Shown in pieces: positions 47,372 to 58,774 of a DNA stretch of 64,000 nucleotides. The stretch comes from Cladorhizidae sp. MBARI D1340-BT2 (lineage: Eukaryota; Porifera; Demospongiae; Poecilosclerida; Cladorhizidae). The position numbers and the translations under genes are program-made. Location: assembly GCA_028752905.1 (NCBI GenBank), contig JAQNBH010000017.1, positions 37,595,429 to 37,659,428 on the forward strand, in the 5' to 3' direction. Position 1 is the stretch's first letter, and every line of letters starts with the position of its first letter. Under the pieces are notes generated by a model, which did no database searches, had not been told where the DNA came from, and saw only the letters and a list, made by a program, of their open reading frames with translations.

Positions 47372-47745
47372 AATCCCAAGACCTACCACTTATGTGGAGA
47401 ATGATAGATATTGTATCATCATCTGATGGAGGAGCACATGTACTACTCGAAGTGATCAGGACATCCAAGCTTCTGAATGGGAAAAAGCCACTATAGGCCA
47501 CTTGAACATTAAAAGGTACAGAGAATAGTCCTCCCACTGTCCCCAAACTGCATCCTGCAAAAACTGATAAACTTGGAATGGAGAACTTTAAGCTTAGGGT
47601 CCAAGCATCGTCAGTACGTTCACATACGAAGAAAAAGTTCCCTATTTTTGTGGTTCTATTAGTTCCAATGTGATTTCAGAATCCGTATCAGTGATTGTTA
47701 CGTTTGCGTTGTCACTTTCACCTTGGTAGGAGAGATTAGATGGAC
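47372..47745 (-). pseudogene. RTK-like ectodomain exon 2 (1-nt frameshift)
   Basis: The minus-strand exon has acceptor ATGTGCAG and donor GTAAGT. The first part reads PSNLSYQGESDNANVTITD and the second FFFVCERTDDAWTLSL and PFNVQVAYSGFFPFRSLDVL, in frames that differ by one base. The change of frame coincides with an A5 run at 47,645-47,649 (T on the plus strand), so either a one-base deletion or a sequencing error is present. Phase is 1 in and 1 out if that base is counted. I recognise no named domain; beta-rich segments with few Cys would suit an extracellular module. Asn-Val-Thr and Asn-Leu-Ser are possible glycosylation sites. Confidence 0.5.
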
Positions 47746-48122
47746 CTGCACATGATGCAAAACTGTTAATCACACACACTTGGGAATCACACATATATTT
47801 TGTCGATGAGGTGGCCTGTCATGAGACCCCTGGGTGTAGAGAGGTCTAAGCCGCTATAAGCAGTAGTCTTTTATGGCGAGGCAAGGAATGTATTATCAAA
47901 ACAAGACCATTTTTGGGGGTTTCTTCTGGGTTATGACCATTTTACTCAAGTTTAATGAGGTGTCGCATCATTTATCCAAATATGTTAACTCAAACTAGGT
48001 CGTATATAGGCCATTGGTAAGTTTATCTGCCTCTGTATATATATGTCATTTCACACCTGCATGTTTTTAAGATTTTCAGCCATAACAATTGCATTTTTAA
48101 TATCTGCATCCTACCTGCTTAC

Positions 48123-48386
48123 CATATTTCACTATGGTCTCAGAATCACCAAGAAGGACCATGAATTCTCCGTGATACAAGTTTTCTTGTTTAGCTGAGA
48201 TGATGAGGATCTTACAGAGGTCAGTGGGTGAACTCTCGCATGGTGCTTCCTTCTGTATCACTTTTATTGGATCAGTATCATCGAGATTTGTCTGGAACAC
48301 TGCACCCAGTTCGTGTCCGGACTCATTCCTGAGGACTGCATCTGTTATGCCATAAGTGATCACTGTGCAGATGCAACCTCCTAAAG
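48123..48386 (-). CDS. RTK-like ectodomain exon 1
   Basis: A 264-nt minus-strand exon with a strong acceptor (a long pyrimidine tract ending TTGCATAG) and donor GTAAGC, phase 1 on both sides. It encodes a stretch with Cys pairs (GGCICTVITYG, PCESSPTDLCKILI) ending GDSETIVKYG, joining exon 2 in phase. No known domain is recognised. Symmetric phase-1 exons are typical of shuffled extracellular modules. The first exon with a signal peptide was not found upstream to 49 kb. Confidence 0.55.
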
Positions 48387-49490
48387 CTATGCAAGAGAAA
48401 GAGAGAGAAGAACACATTCATTTGCATACACTTCAACTCAAGAATACTGTAGTTACAAGATACAGGGACTTGGCAAGGAGAGTCTTGAACACATGATATA
48501 AGCCAGGGATACAAAACATTAAACAACCAAACACACACAAAATAGCCTGATTAGTTTAACAGGGTGAACTAGGGTGGTGAGGACCTAGCTTGGTGGATCC
48601 CAATAATTGCAGGTTAGTTACTAAATGGTTCCACACTGTGTGGAATATATATGTGATGGCCTTAACAGGCTCAAGATTAAATCATTGCAGCTGGCAGTGC
48701 GCTTCTTAGGTAACGACAGCTTACATTAGTAGAGACAAGTAGTTCTATGTTAACGTACGGTAAAACACTGGTGAGCGAAATATGGCTGCGCTGTCAAACA
48801 GAGTATCTCTGTAAATTTGGCGACTCTCCGACAGGGATACGGAAGAGAGCAGGAACGAGAGCTGAAATAGCGTGCGACCTAGAAGTTCCATATTAATCAA
48901 CTATGGAGAAACTCAGTGCAATGCTATTTTATAGGGGGGTTGTTATTCGCTCCCCCCTCCCCCTTGCTCCCCCCCCCCCCCCCCCCCCAGTCAGCGAGCC
49001 GAGTGCTCATGAAATGATGGTTACTAAAGGCAGAAAACTACTAGTTAGCATTGTAGGTTTCCTAGCCTAGACCATTGCAATTGCTATTGATACAGATGTG
49101 CTATATCTTTGTCACCACAACACTCAGCGCTCTATTGAACACCACAATATCATTGTACCTAGCCTAAGCTGTGGGCTCTTAGAAACTTTTGCTAACCTGG
49201 TTAAATTTACATATATGAACTTCCTTCTTAGGAGCAAGACCTGACTGGTGCAGTATCTATATACAGCTAGAGTTGAAGGTCATAGCTAGAGCTTTATCAC
49301 AGACCTTAAGGAAAACCACAATATATATATATATATATAATAATTATATATATGCAAGCAGTTGAGTAGCTAGCCTAAGCTGGGTGCCCTTAAACTCCTT
49401 TTTTGGAGCAAACCTAGAGTAAGTATTATCTTGAGTTCAGACATTTGTGATCACCCAAGTTGTAGATCTAGGATGGATAACTAATTATAA
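48387..49490. other. Stretch without recognised gene; contains a long C run
   Basis: A C-rich run at 48,950-48,990, including about 20 consecutive C, and an (AT)n tract at 49,320-49,355 stand out. No exon or element is supported. A first exon of the RTK could lie here but none is convincing. Confidence 0.5.
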
Positions 49491-49572
49491 TATAATAACC
49501 TCAATCAACTTGAAATTGTACACAGCCGACATTTCCACTAGATGCTCTAGCCTTTATCAGGAATAATTAAAG
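49490..49572 (-). mobile_element. Isolated Penelope terminal-repeat fragment
   Basis: The minus strand contains attattCCTGAT, aaggctagagcatctagtgg and 'caatttcaagttgatt', the same string as the ends of the elements in U2 and U3. The hammerhead core is changed (CTGATAA, GGAAA), so it is an inactive relic. Confidence 0.6.
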
Positions 49573-50256
49573 CATATAATCAAGAGCTAGCTGCTTATGG
49601 ACAAATTATACAAGTTCCATTTTTTATTTTTTAAATATCAAAGTTACAGGTTCAGTATGCATGGGACTACTGCATTATGTACAATAATTTTGGACATCAT
49701 AAAAATGACCCCAAGGTTGTCCACACCAAGAATGGAGGGAAGGACACTGATGAGAGATCATTATGAAAGATAGAGACGGGAGAAATGAGCTCTTTTTTTA
49801 TTTTTAAAATGCCTAAAACATTCCAAGTTGAATTTTTTTTTAATGTCGAAACATAACAAAAAAAAATCAAAATAAAAAAGGAAAGAAATCTACTGATTAT
49901 AATCATATAAATGTGCATGTGCAAATGGTGGGATCAAGTTTCCTCGCTGTTCGCCATTGTACATGACAACATGCTCCAGATATTTGTGGGAAACTCAAGT
50001 GTCAGTTTTGGTAGGTTTTGGTATGTTGTATATAGACAATTCTATTAGTGCATCATTATTTATATGTTTGATCAAGTGATGTTTTGATATATTTGATCCT
50101 CGAAGATAACCAACTAACCACTTGCAGTAATTATCACATGAGTCATGGCTGACGAGCCAACGAGGGGAAAAAATGCATCTATGCTGGACACAAGGCCCGA
50201 ATGCTGAGTAGAGTTGGGTAATTGCTGGCTTAGACTGGACTTCATGGAGTGGACAC
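49573..50256. other. Stretch without recognised gene
   Basis: AT-rich sequence with poly-T/poly-A runs near 49,790-49,880. No supported feature. Confidence 0.4.
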
Positions 50257-50520
50257 ATTTAGACTGTGTCGCAATTGAAGCTGAACCGTCGTAAGAAACT
50301 TGACATTCTCAATCAACTGGACGGTATGATGCTAGATCTTACAGAGGAATATAGACTTGCAGATGAGATTGAGCAGGCTGGTACATTCAAGGAAGGCATC
50401 TATGTTTCCTTGGTTAACAAGCATTGTGTGGCTCCATCATCAGCTGCTGTCATACATCACCAGCACCAACTACTGATCCTGCCCACATGGCATGAGGGCA
50501 CAGAATAAATTTACCAATGG
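50257..50520 (+). pseudogene. BEL/Pao-like gag N-terminal fragment
   Basis: An 80-codon frame whose first half reads LNRRKKLDILNQLDGMML and EIEQAGTFKEGIY. The pattern of a short charged helix ending in E-x-A-x-x-F-x-E-x-I-Y is typical of the start of BEL/Pao gag proteins. The second half is not recognisable and no protease or RT follows. It is an isolated relic, and a chance coiled coil is possible. Confidence 0.4.
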
Positions 50521-50774
50521 TGATGTCACAACCTGGACAATATTTTGGGGCTCTTATGAATCACCACAATAAGATTAGCTTGTAAGAAATGACCATTTAA
50601 ATTCTCTTTTGGAATACACTCCTCATGAGGCAGTGACTATGAGGTGATATGCTGTACGGCCTGTACCTAGTCTACATCAAAACAAGCAGCGAAGAACTCT
50701 GTCCAGGAGAGCCTTCTTCCCAAGAGCAAAGGGACTCAGCAGTCTAGGTGCCTGTGCAGCCTCTCAGCAGAAGA

Positions 50775-51060
50775 GCTTCCAGAAACAGCAGGTGAGCCAT
50801 ACATGATAATAAAAAAATAATAAGACAATGATGATAACAACAACAACAACAACAACAAAGATAATAATAACGATGATGATGGATATGATGATGATGATGA
50901 TGATTATAATAATAATATTATTATTAATAATAATAATAATAAAGATAATAATAATAATAGTAGTAGTAGTAACAGCAGTAGTAGTAATAATAGCAATAAT
51001 AATAATAATAACTAATAATATTAATGATAACAACAACAACAACAGCAACAACAACAACTA
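50775..51060. repeat. Compound trinucleotide repeat (AAT/ATG/AAC/AGT)
   Basis: Continuous trinucleotide tracts on the plus strand. The frames they open on both strands are low-complexity and not genes. Similar tracts accompany the Penelope-like elements in U2 and U3. Confidence 0.9.
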
Positions 51061-51179
51061 AACAGTGACCAGGACGTGCACATTCATGCACGTATGTGGT
51101 CAAGAGGTGGAGGCTTTGAAGGGACGGAATAAAGATACGTGCACCAGGGAAATGGTGCTTCCATTAACTGACCAAGTGC

Positions 51180-51320
51180 CTAACCACAACTGGATTGCTG
51201 CACTAATCAGGGTGGCTGGACTAACCAGAGTGGGCATTAATCAGAGTAACTGCACTAACCTGGGTGGCTGCACTAACCAGAGATGCGATAACCAGGGTGG
51301 CTGCACTAACCAGGCAGACC
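51180..51320. repeat. Minisatellite block 1 (18-bp unit)
   Basis: Diverged copies of 'ggtggctgcactaaccag' interspersed with related units. The sequence 51,321-52,265 after it holds nothing recognised. Confidence 0.8.
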
Positions 51321-52267
51321 TCTCAACTTATATTGCTACTTAGTGTGAGATTTCATGCTAAAGTGGAGTGAGAAATGCTCTGGTTGGAGTGAGACATGGG
51401 AGATGCACATTTGTATTGATCATTCAGAGCTGATACTGCAGCTTCAATAACCATTACATGGCCTACTGAATTCACCAATTCTAATTGAATGTCTATCATT
51501 TATCGGCAGCTGTGTGGACCAAGGAAGAGCAAGCATCTGCAAATAACCTTCCATAATCAAATTTTTATTTCTCTCAGTCATAACTATACTTGTTCTTTTC
51601 TGCTCCATCATTTCCACTTTTCTCAATCATCCATCCCCTGGGTATATAGCACACTAGATTAGCAGTTATAGGAATTATGTATCCTCGGCTATATATAAGA
51701 AAGAGGTATAAAACATTTCTTATGCAATACATTCATTTTGTCACTCATCAATTCCCTGGGAGTGTTGGTATTATAATATTATTATCATTGAACTACTTAT
51801 ATTATACTGTAAGGTAAAGAAATAAGTTTTTAATATAGTTACATTCATATATTGCATGCAAGATGCATAGTTTATTGTCTATTAGCGGTTTTTATGCTGC
51901 TGGTTATAAAAAGTTATAGCCTTCTTAGCTTCTTTAATTAAGAACTTCTGATGGAATCCAGCTAAGTGGGTTCTCGATATGCGTCTTCACTGTAATAAGG
52001 GATGGAAGTGTACCATCCAGACTCAGGGAACTTCTACTTGGTGTCTTGTTCTTGTTGATAAGGGAAAAAATTCCTACTTCCCCTGCATTTGAATGCTGTA
52101 TGGTCAATAACATTTGCAACTTTAAACAAAAGATCATATTATTCAAAACAGCTCAAACCAGGTTTCTTCATTTCTCTCAGATGCCCCCAAAACATGTCCA
52201 CACGATACGGTTCTTCAGCATTGAAGCCAACTGTGTCTTTTAGAGTTTGAGTAAGATCTTCTTCTGT

Positions 52268-52885
52268 CATTCTTTGGTAGCGTCAAATCTCGGTTGGGCG
52301 CGGCGTGAGAAATAGGTAAGTGGTCGTGAGAGCGTGAGAAAAGTCCTGAAATCGTGTGACACACTGACCAAATCGTGTGACTTGAGAGGTCTGACCCAGG
52401 GACCAGGATAGATGCACTAACCAGGGTGGCTGCACTAACCAGGGTGGCTGCACTAACCAGGGTGGCTGCACTAAACAGGGTGGCTGAGATGAGCTAACCA
52501 GGGTGCCTGCACTAACCAGGGTGGCTGCACAACCAGGGACCAGGATAGATGCACTAACCAGGGTGGCTGTACTAACCAGGGTGGTTGCACTAAACAGGCT
52601 GGCTGCACTAACCAGGGACCACAATAGATGCGCTAATCAGGTGGCTGCACTAAACAAGATGGCAGGGACTAGGAATCAATGGATCACTAACCAGGGTGGA
52701 ATAAATAGGGTGGCTGGACTAACCACAGTGGCTGTACTAACCAGCGACCACGATAGATGCACTAGCCAGGGTGGCTGCACTAACCAGGCACCAGGATAGA
52801 TGCACTAACCAGGGTGGCTGGACTAACCAGCGACCACGATAGATGTACTAACCAGGGTGGCTGCACTAACCAGGCACCTGTATAT
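52268..52885. repeat. Minisatellite block 2 with 115-bp leader
   Basis: The leader 52,271-52,385 (starting cattctttggtagcgtcaaa) is followed by many copies of the 18-bp unit CTAACCAGGGTGGCTGCA, mixed with 'gaccaggatagatgca' variants. The unit length is a multiple of three, so apparent long frames (LTRVAA repeats) appear on both strands; these are not proteins. Confidence 0.9.
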
Positions 52886-53389
52886 GCCTCCTTCTGAACC
52901 CTCCATTTTAGCGCGCGAGTTGTAGCGCGCGCGTTTAAGATAAGTAGAGAAAAATGCGTTTTAAAACATATCCGCGGGAAATATTTGACGCGCACTAATT
53001 TTTCGACTTCCGGAGTCTTACTCTTTACATGATCCGACTTTTTTTACTGTTGTAGACATAGAGATGCGTAACTTTTGTTTGCCTGCTTAAATAGAACTGA
53101 TTCATATACCAAGTTATAGCTCTTTCAATTTGCAATAGCTTTGTAATCAATGGTTAAAAAAAAAAGTTATGAAATTCAAAAATATTTTTAAAAAATTAAA
53201 AAAAGGGTTGGGCTAAAGATGGCGGTGAAAGGGAATGTCAGGGGATAGGCAAGAGTTTCCAAGAACATTAATGAAATTAATAAGCATGGAATACGCAAAT
53301 ACAGAACATCATGCTAATTAAGGGGCACGGATGGAAATTCGCGTCGGAAATGTCCCGGAATTAACTTATGGAAAGTTGGCAAGTATGCA
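52886..53389. other. Spacer between minisatellite blocks
   Basis: Contains an alternating GC stretch (gcgcgcgagttgtagcgcgcgcg, in two parts, near 52,912-52,934) and no recognised gene. Confidence 0.4.
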
Positions 53390-54066
53390 TTCTTTGGTAG
53401 CGTCAAATCTCGGTTGGGCGCGGCGTGAGAAATAGGTAAGTGGTCGTGAGAGCGTGAGAAAAGTCCTGAAATCGTGTGACACACTGACCAAATCGTGTGA
53501 TTTGAGAGGTCTGACCCAGGGACCAGATGCACTAACCAGGGTGGCTGCACCAACCAGGGTGGCTGCACTAAACAGGGTGGCTGCACTAACCAGAGATGAG
53601 CTAACCAGGGTGCCTGCACTAACCAGGGTGGCTGCACAACCAGGGACCAGGATAGATGCACTAAACAGGGTGGCTGTACTAACCAGGGTGGTTGCACTAA
53701 ACAGGCTGTCTGCACTAATCAGGGACCACAATAGATGCGCTAACCAGGGTGGCTGTACTAACCAGGGTGGCTGCACTAAACAAGATGGCTGCACTAACGA
53801 GGGACTAGGAATCAATGGATCACTAACCAGGGTGGGGTGGCTGGACTAACCACAGTGGCTATACTAACCAGCGACCACGATAGATGCACTAACCAGGGTG
53901 GCTGCACTAACCAGGCACCAGGATAGATGCACTAACCATGGTGGCTGTACTAACCAGAGTGGCTGCACTAAACAGGATGGCTGCACTAAGGTAGCTGTAT
54001 TAATCAGGGTGGCAGGACTAACCGGGGTGGATGCACCAACCAGGGTGGCTGTAATAATCAGGATGG
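53390..54066. repeat. Minisatellite block 3 with the same 115-bp leader
   Basis: The leader at 53,392-53,505 repeats 52,271-52,385 with one or two changes, and the unit order after it follows block 2 for several hundred bases. The whole leader plus array was therefore duplicated as one piece. Confidence 0.9.
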
Positions 54067-54242
54067 TGTGGTGAGATGTACAACTTATTCGCTGGTGCCA
54101 CACTCCCTTTAGTGAGACACTCTTAGTTACAATATTAATAATCCTCTCTTTGGGCAGGCTCCTTTAATAAAAAGACTTCCTGCCCAGCCTAGCTACTTCC
54201 TTATTAGGCATGGAGCAAGCAAAATTTGATTGGTCAGGCCAT

Positions 54243-54326
54243 GTATGGTGTGGTGTTCATGCGTATTAAGAATGGAACCAGTACACACCAGTGGCACACA
54301 ACAAACTAGATGAAAACACAGAATGG
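54243..54326 (+). repeat. LTR fragment matching 7,871-7,953
   Basis: It shares 'gtatggtgtggtgttcatgc' and 'cacacaacaaactagatgaa' with the gypsy end at the U1/U2 hinge. Only the last part of the LTR is present. Confidence 0.75.
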
Positions 54327-54329
54327 GAC

Positions 54330-55800
54330 TATTCATCAGAGTTTTAGTTACTTTAGTTTTCCAAAAATCTTGAGCTTATGTTCTGAATCACCTATGAATT
54401 CATTTTCAGCATCTTTCAGTTCAATTTTATCCGTTAACTCCTTATGGACATGTAATAGCATGAGATTAGTAAACCTCAGCTGACTCATGGTGTTTCGTAA
54501 ATAACTTTTTACCCTGCGAAGGGCACTTGTCGGGGAAATTAAAGACCACCTACTTGAATTCTTTGACCTCTTCCAATATCTCCTCACCAATCCTCATGCA
54601 CTCCTACTTCCTTCTTCCCTACTACCATGACCTTGCTCTTCTTGCTATTAAACTTCATCTTCCACCTTAACACATATGCCTGTACCACATCCAACAGAGC
54701 TTGCAGTTCCACCCCTGAGTCAGCCAGAAGAACGACATCATCTGCATACATAAGTGCCCCACACCAACTGCCTTTCATTTTGACTCCTAGCTCAGCTCTC
54801 TCCATGCCATTCCCATCAAATAAATATTGAAAAGAAGTGGAGACAAGGGACATCCCTGCCTAAGTCCATTCTCCACAGCGAACCACCTTGACCTCCTTCC
54901 ATTCAATATCACCGTCGTCTTCACCCCACTATACAATCCTACACATGTCCTCACAAGTTTCTCCTCTACTCCATACCGCCTCAACTTCTGTCACAGTCCT
55001 CCCTCCACACACTGTCATATGCCTTACTTATGTCCAGGAAAGCCAGATATGAAGCTTTCTTCTCGCTCTTCCTCACTTCACAAACTCCTCTCAACACCAA
55101 CCACTGGTCCGAACATCTCCGCCTAAATTCTCCTTGTGCCTCCGTCAAAATCCTATCTTCAGCGAACACTCCCAACCTCCTTGCCAACACCTTCACCACA
55201 CTACAACACAATGAAATTCCCCTATAATTCCCTACATCGTCCTCGTCGCCATCCTTGAGGAGAGGTACTAGTAAACTCCTCTTCCAGTCCACAGGGTAGC
55301 ACTCAATTGTCATCACCACATTCAGCACCTGCACCAACACCTCCACCAACCTTCTACCTCCATACATTAGCATCACATTCAACATTCCATCAGGACCTGG
55401 AGCCTTTCCTCTCTTCAAACACTTCACTACCTGTACTACTTCTTCCCAACTTACTTCTTCACACATACCCAACTCATGCCCACCCACTTCTCCTATCTCT
55501 AATTCTTGTACTTTGGCATTCTTTTTTTTTACCTCCTCAGCTCTTCCCAGTGTTTTGCAAATCACCTCCAACACCTCATCTTCCTCCTCCACCATCCTTC
55601 CCTTATCATCTTTCACTCCTTTTATCCTTCTCTCCTTCCTCTTTACTCTTAAATCATTCCAAAACAGCTTACAACTAGCCCCACCCTGCTCTCTAATCTT
55701 CGTTATAGTTCTCTACCTCAATTCCTTCTTCTCTTTCCTAATAGTCTTCTTCACTTTTCTTGCTTCTCTATAGTCATCCCATAGCTGTCTTAATCATTAA
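54330..55800 (-). pseudogene. LINE (non-LTR) reverse transcriptase fragment
   Basis: Minus-strand RT of a non-LTR retrotransposon in at least three frames. From 55,800 downwards: a basic leader, KRGKAPGPDGML, WKRSLLVPLLKDGD, NYRGISLCCSVVKVLARRL, then FLDISKAYDSVWR (first catalytic Asp), a frameshift near 54,984, GLRQGCPLSPLLFNIYL, and MYADDVVLLADSG (the YADD catalytic pair). These motifs are in the normal order for LINE RT of the Jockey/CR1-like type. No endonuclease domain is seen. The element is dead and truncated at both ends. Confidence 0.85.
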
Positions 55801-56117
55801 AGTGAAACTGAATAAGATGTGGTAATTAACACACACACACACATAACACACACACACACAACCACTACACTTGAAAGTGAGGAATGCATGTATATAGCTA
55901 TGTATTGCGCATAAGAAATGGTATTTCAGGCTACCATTAATTTGCTCATCAGGCTTTTGAGTTTAAATTGCAGACAAAAGGGATTGGCAGTCATCTCTAA
56001 AATGGGCATTACTGGGTATAAAAGTTTCCAGTTCTATATATGCAAGATATGAAAGGAGAAGTAAAGCTACAGCTTATTTAGATTAGCAAACGAGGTGATG
56101 TAGACTCAACGCGACGA
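55801..56117. other. Intergenic stretch with (AC)n
   Basis: An (AC)n tract at 55,830-55,862. Nothing else is recognised. Confidence 0.5.
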
Positions 56118-57504
56118 TCAGGAACACTTGTCTACCCTTCTCACAGTCTTGCTTCCATCATACATTCCACATAGCAACCCAGCTCCTGTTGAAAATCCAC
56201 TTTCCCCCCTCACCAAGATCTTCCCCTGTGCAATGAGCAAGAATTCAACCAACACCACAATAACCCCCTCTTTCTCCTCAGCTGACAGAGGATGTGGCTT
56301 CTTCTCGAACTTGTCCACGTGGATTATAACATTTTTCAGGGTACGAATCCTCGTTCCATATTTGTTCAAGGCGATTTCCTTTACATAGTTACTGTCTGTA
56401 GCTAGAAAAATATGAGTCGTGTTCTTACCAGACAGCTCATCTGCAGCATTTACTGCACAGCGAAGAGAGAGTTCCCATTCCGAGTTGCGCCGCATTAGTT
56501 TTGGATTCTTATTTGGTTCAACATGTGGCATTTTTGCAAAACCTGTTCTCACATGAACTGAAACATATGGCAAGTGGTTCAGGCCAAGCACCTCTGCAGC
56601 TGCAGACATCCGTTCAAGCACCTCATCATCCAGCTTGAATAAGTAGCGGAACACAATACCAACCATATCATCCACTTCATTGTTGGTCAAATTCAAAAAT
56701 CCATGCTGTTGCATCCCATCCATTAACCAGTTAGGATTATTTCCATTTCTCTCTTGATCCAGTAATGAACATGGCTCCAAGTTTGTAGAAAGAATAACAT
56801 TTGTCGCATTGCTACCAATGATCCTCATGTAATTCTCCATAGTGTCTTTAGACTTGTCAACTCTTCCTCCAATAACGCTCATAAACGTGAAGTGATGTGG
56901 ACTAATGATATCATCAGATTTCAAAGTCCCACTTGCACGCCTTTTCAAGAGGTCAATGACCATATTGTCCCTCCAATTGATCATGTGTGGATGGAGAAAA
57001 TCACCTTCCGAATAAGCCGGCCAGACTATGAGTAGCCTGCGTCTGCTAAGCATGGCAAGGAGGAGGCTATAAGTAATGCCCCTAATCCGATCCCCAAGTC
57101 CACCACAGTACATGAAACTACTACACCACCACACCAGTGTCCTTCTGGAAGGCAACTTCCTCATGGTGTCATGGTAAGATACGTAGTTCTCCAAGGTCTT
57201 GAGAAATCTTTCATACCTCTTTAATAGCAAGTCAACTTGTGAATAATCCCCTCCAACAGGACATTTCAAAGGGATCCCACTCAGCAAGTCATTTTGAAAG
57301 GACCCTGACATCCAGGTAATTTCAAAGTTCTGGGAACCTGTCTTTGGTGTATATTGATTCTTGAAGAAGGCATATATAGTTGACGGGTGTATATTGATTC
57401 TTGAAGAAGACATAGTTGACGCAGATTAATAAGACAAGCACAAACAATGATAGCAACACGAGACTATTTCTCGCAACATTCGTTGTAATACTGAGCGACT
57501 TCAT
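56118..57504 (-). CDS. Fucosyltransferase-like type II membrane glycosyltransferase (frame broken near start)
   Basis: The 431-codon minus-strand frame (57,413-56,118) has GGLGDRIRGI at residues 104-113 and VSVHVRTG at 284-291, the pair of nucleotide-sugar binding motifs known from several GT-B fucosyltransferase families, and FSTGAGLLCGM near the end. Upstream, a separate 60-codon frame from 57,504 starts MKSLSITTNVARNS followed by a hydrophobic signal anchor (LVLLSLFVLVLLICV), as expected for a Golgi type II enzyme. The two frames are separated by a tandem duplication of 36 and 40 bp (57,346-57,421) that shifts the frame by one base. The likely role is transfer of fucose in the Golgi lumen, but acceptor and family are not certain. 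The catalytic part looks intact, with no intron. Confidence 0.65.
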
Positions 57505-58774
57505 TCTGACAGGAAGCTATATACCAATATTAGAGAATGTGACGGGATACCGAAGCTAGGCTCTCACAACTTATAAAGACTCCTGCTCTGGGAATTAGTC
57601 GACGTAGAATAAAACTTCATCATTACAGGACGAGGGTCACGAACCCTTGACACAATGTAACATGATGTCATAAAGCAAACTTTTTGGGTCGACTAGCTAG
57701 AACGTGGTTTACTAACGGCTTACGTTCCGCACTCGCAGCTAGAAGGCAAAAAGTAGGGCGAAACAAAATTACAAAAGAGAGTTACCATTAGAAAACACAC
57801 AGCGCAAGCTATATTTACAGGACACTATTGTGACCAAATGAAGCTACCCTCCAGAGGTTAGCGATCAACTTATGAAGGGGTAATGCATCCCTCTGGATCC
57901 ACCGCCTCCCCATTCGATCTCCTGAGGTGGACGGTTTAATTTAGATTTTAGTAATACAATATGTTTATTGTGTCTGAATTATTTTTTAATAAAAATAAAA
58001 AAATTAGCCAAGAGATGTATGAGACCATGCATATACGCAGACTTGTTTCCCCCCCCCCCCATCTACATATAAAAGTACCATAGCATAAGTAGCATTCACA
58101 CTAGTGCCCAGAAAATATAGCTAGTGCTGTGCTGTGTGCTTTATAATGGCTTTTGTAATAGTATTGTTTCCCCCTATTTTTTCTTCGGTGATTATAAGCT
58201 CTGCTGTGTGCAGACTGGTAACGACCTTTGAGAACCTCTTATTCAGGTTATTACAAACTGACACGACCTTTGAGAACCTATTATTCAGGTTATTACAAAC
58301 TGACACGACCTTTGAGAACCTCTTATCCGGTTATTACAAACTGACGTTTTTGAAAAAAAGGACGCTTTATGACGTCACATCATCTTCAAACAAAAATTCA
58401 GTCAAGTTGTAGAATATAAAATTTGCTTTAAAATGATATTTATGAAAGGAATCCTTCCACTTCCAAGATATCTAGCCTTCAAGTCCAAGCAGTTTCTAAC
58501 CACGTTCCAGCTGCCAGAAACACCCCATGCATCACTAGAATATTCATTACTAGAATTATGTGTGCAGTGCATGCCAAAAAAATGTTGAAAGCAACCTGAC
58601 AAAACAATTTTCACTTTCCTCTATTATTCAGCAACATCCAGTGTCCAATTATATATAATATATATATATTTTTTAAAGATGCATCAGACTTGTTTTGTTA
58701 TATATATATATTGAATTAGCAAACGTAAACACATCATGATTTTCAGGGGCTCCCATGCCCAGGTGCATCCATCG
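57505..58774. repeat. Intergenic stretch with three 42-bp tandem repeats at 58,221-58,345
   Basis: The unit 'acgacctttgagaacctctt' plus 'attcaggttattacaaactgac' occurs three times. A C run lies at 58,050-58,059 and (AT)n tracts at 58,652-58,710. No gene is supported. Confidence 0.8.

Noticed and set aside
52283..54103. Frames of LTRVAA- or LVQPPW-type repeats up to 149 codons
   Set aside because: They come from the 18-bp minisatellite whose length is a multiple of three, so stops are rare in every frame.
55307..55773. Pro/Ser/Leu-rich plus-strand frames
   Set aside because: They are the complement of the purine-rich LINE coding on the minus strand.
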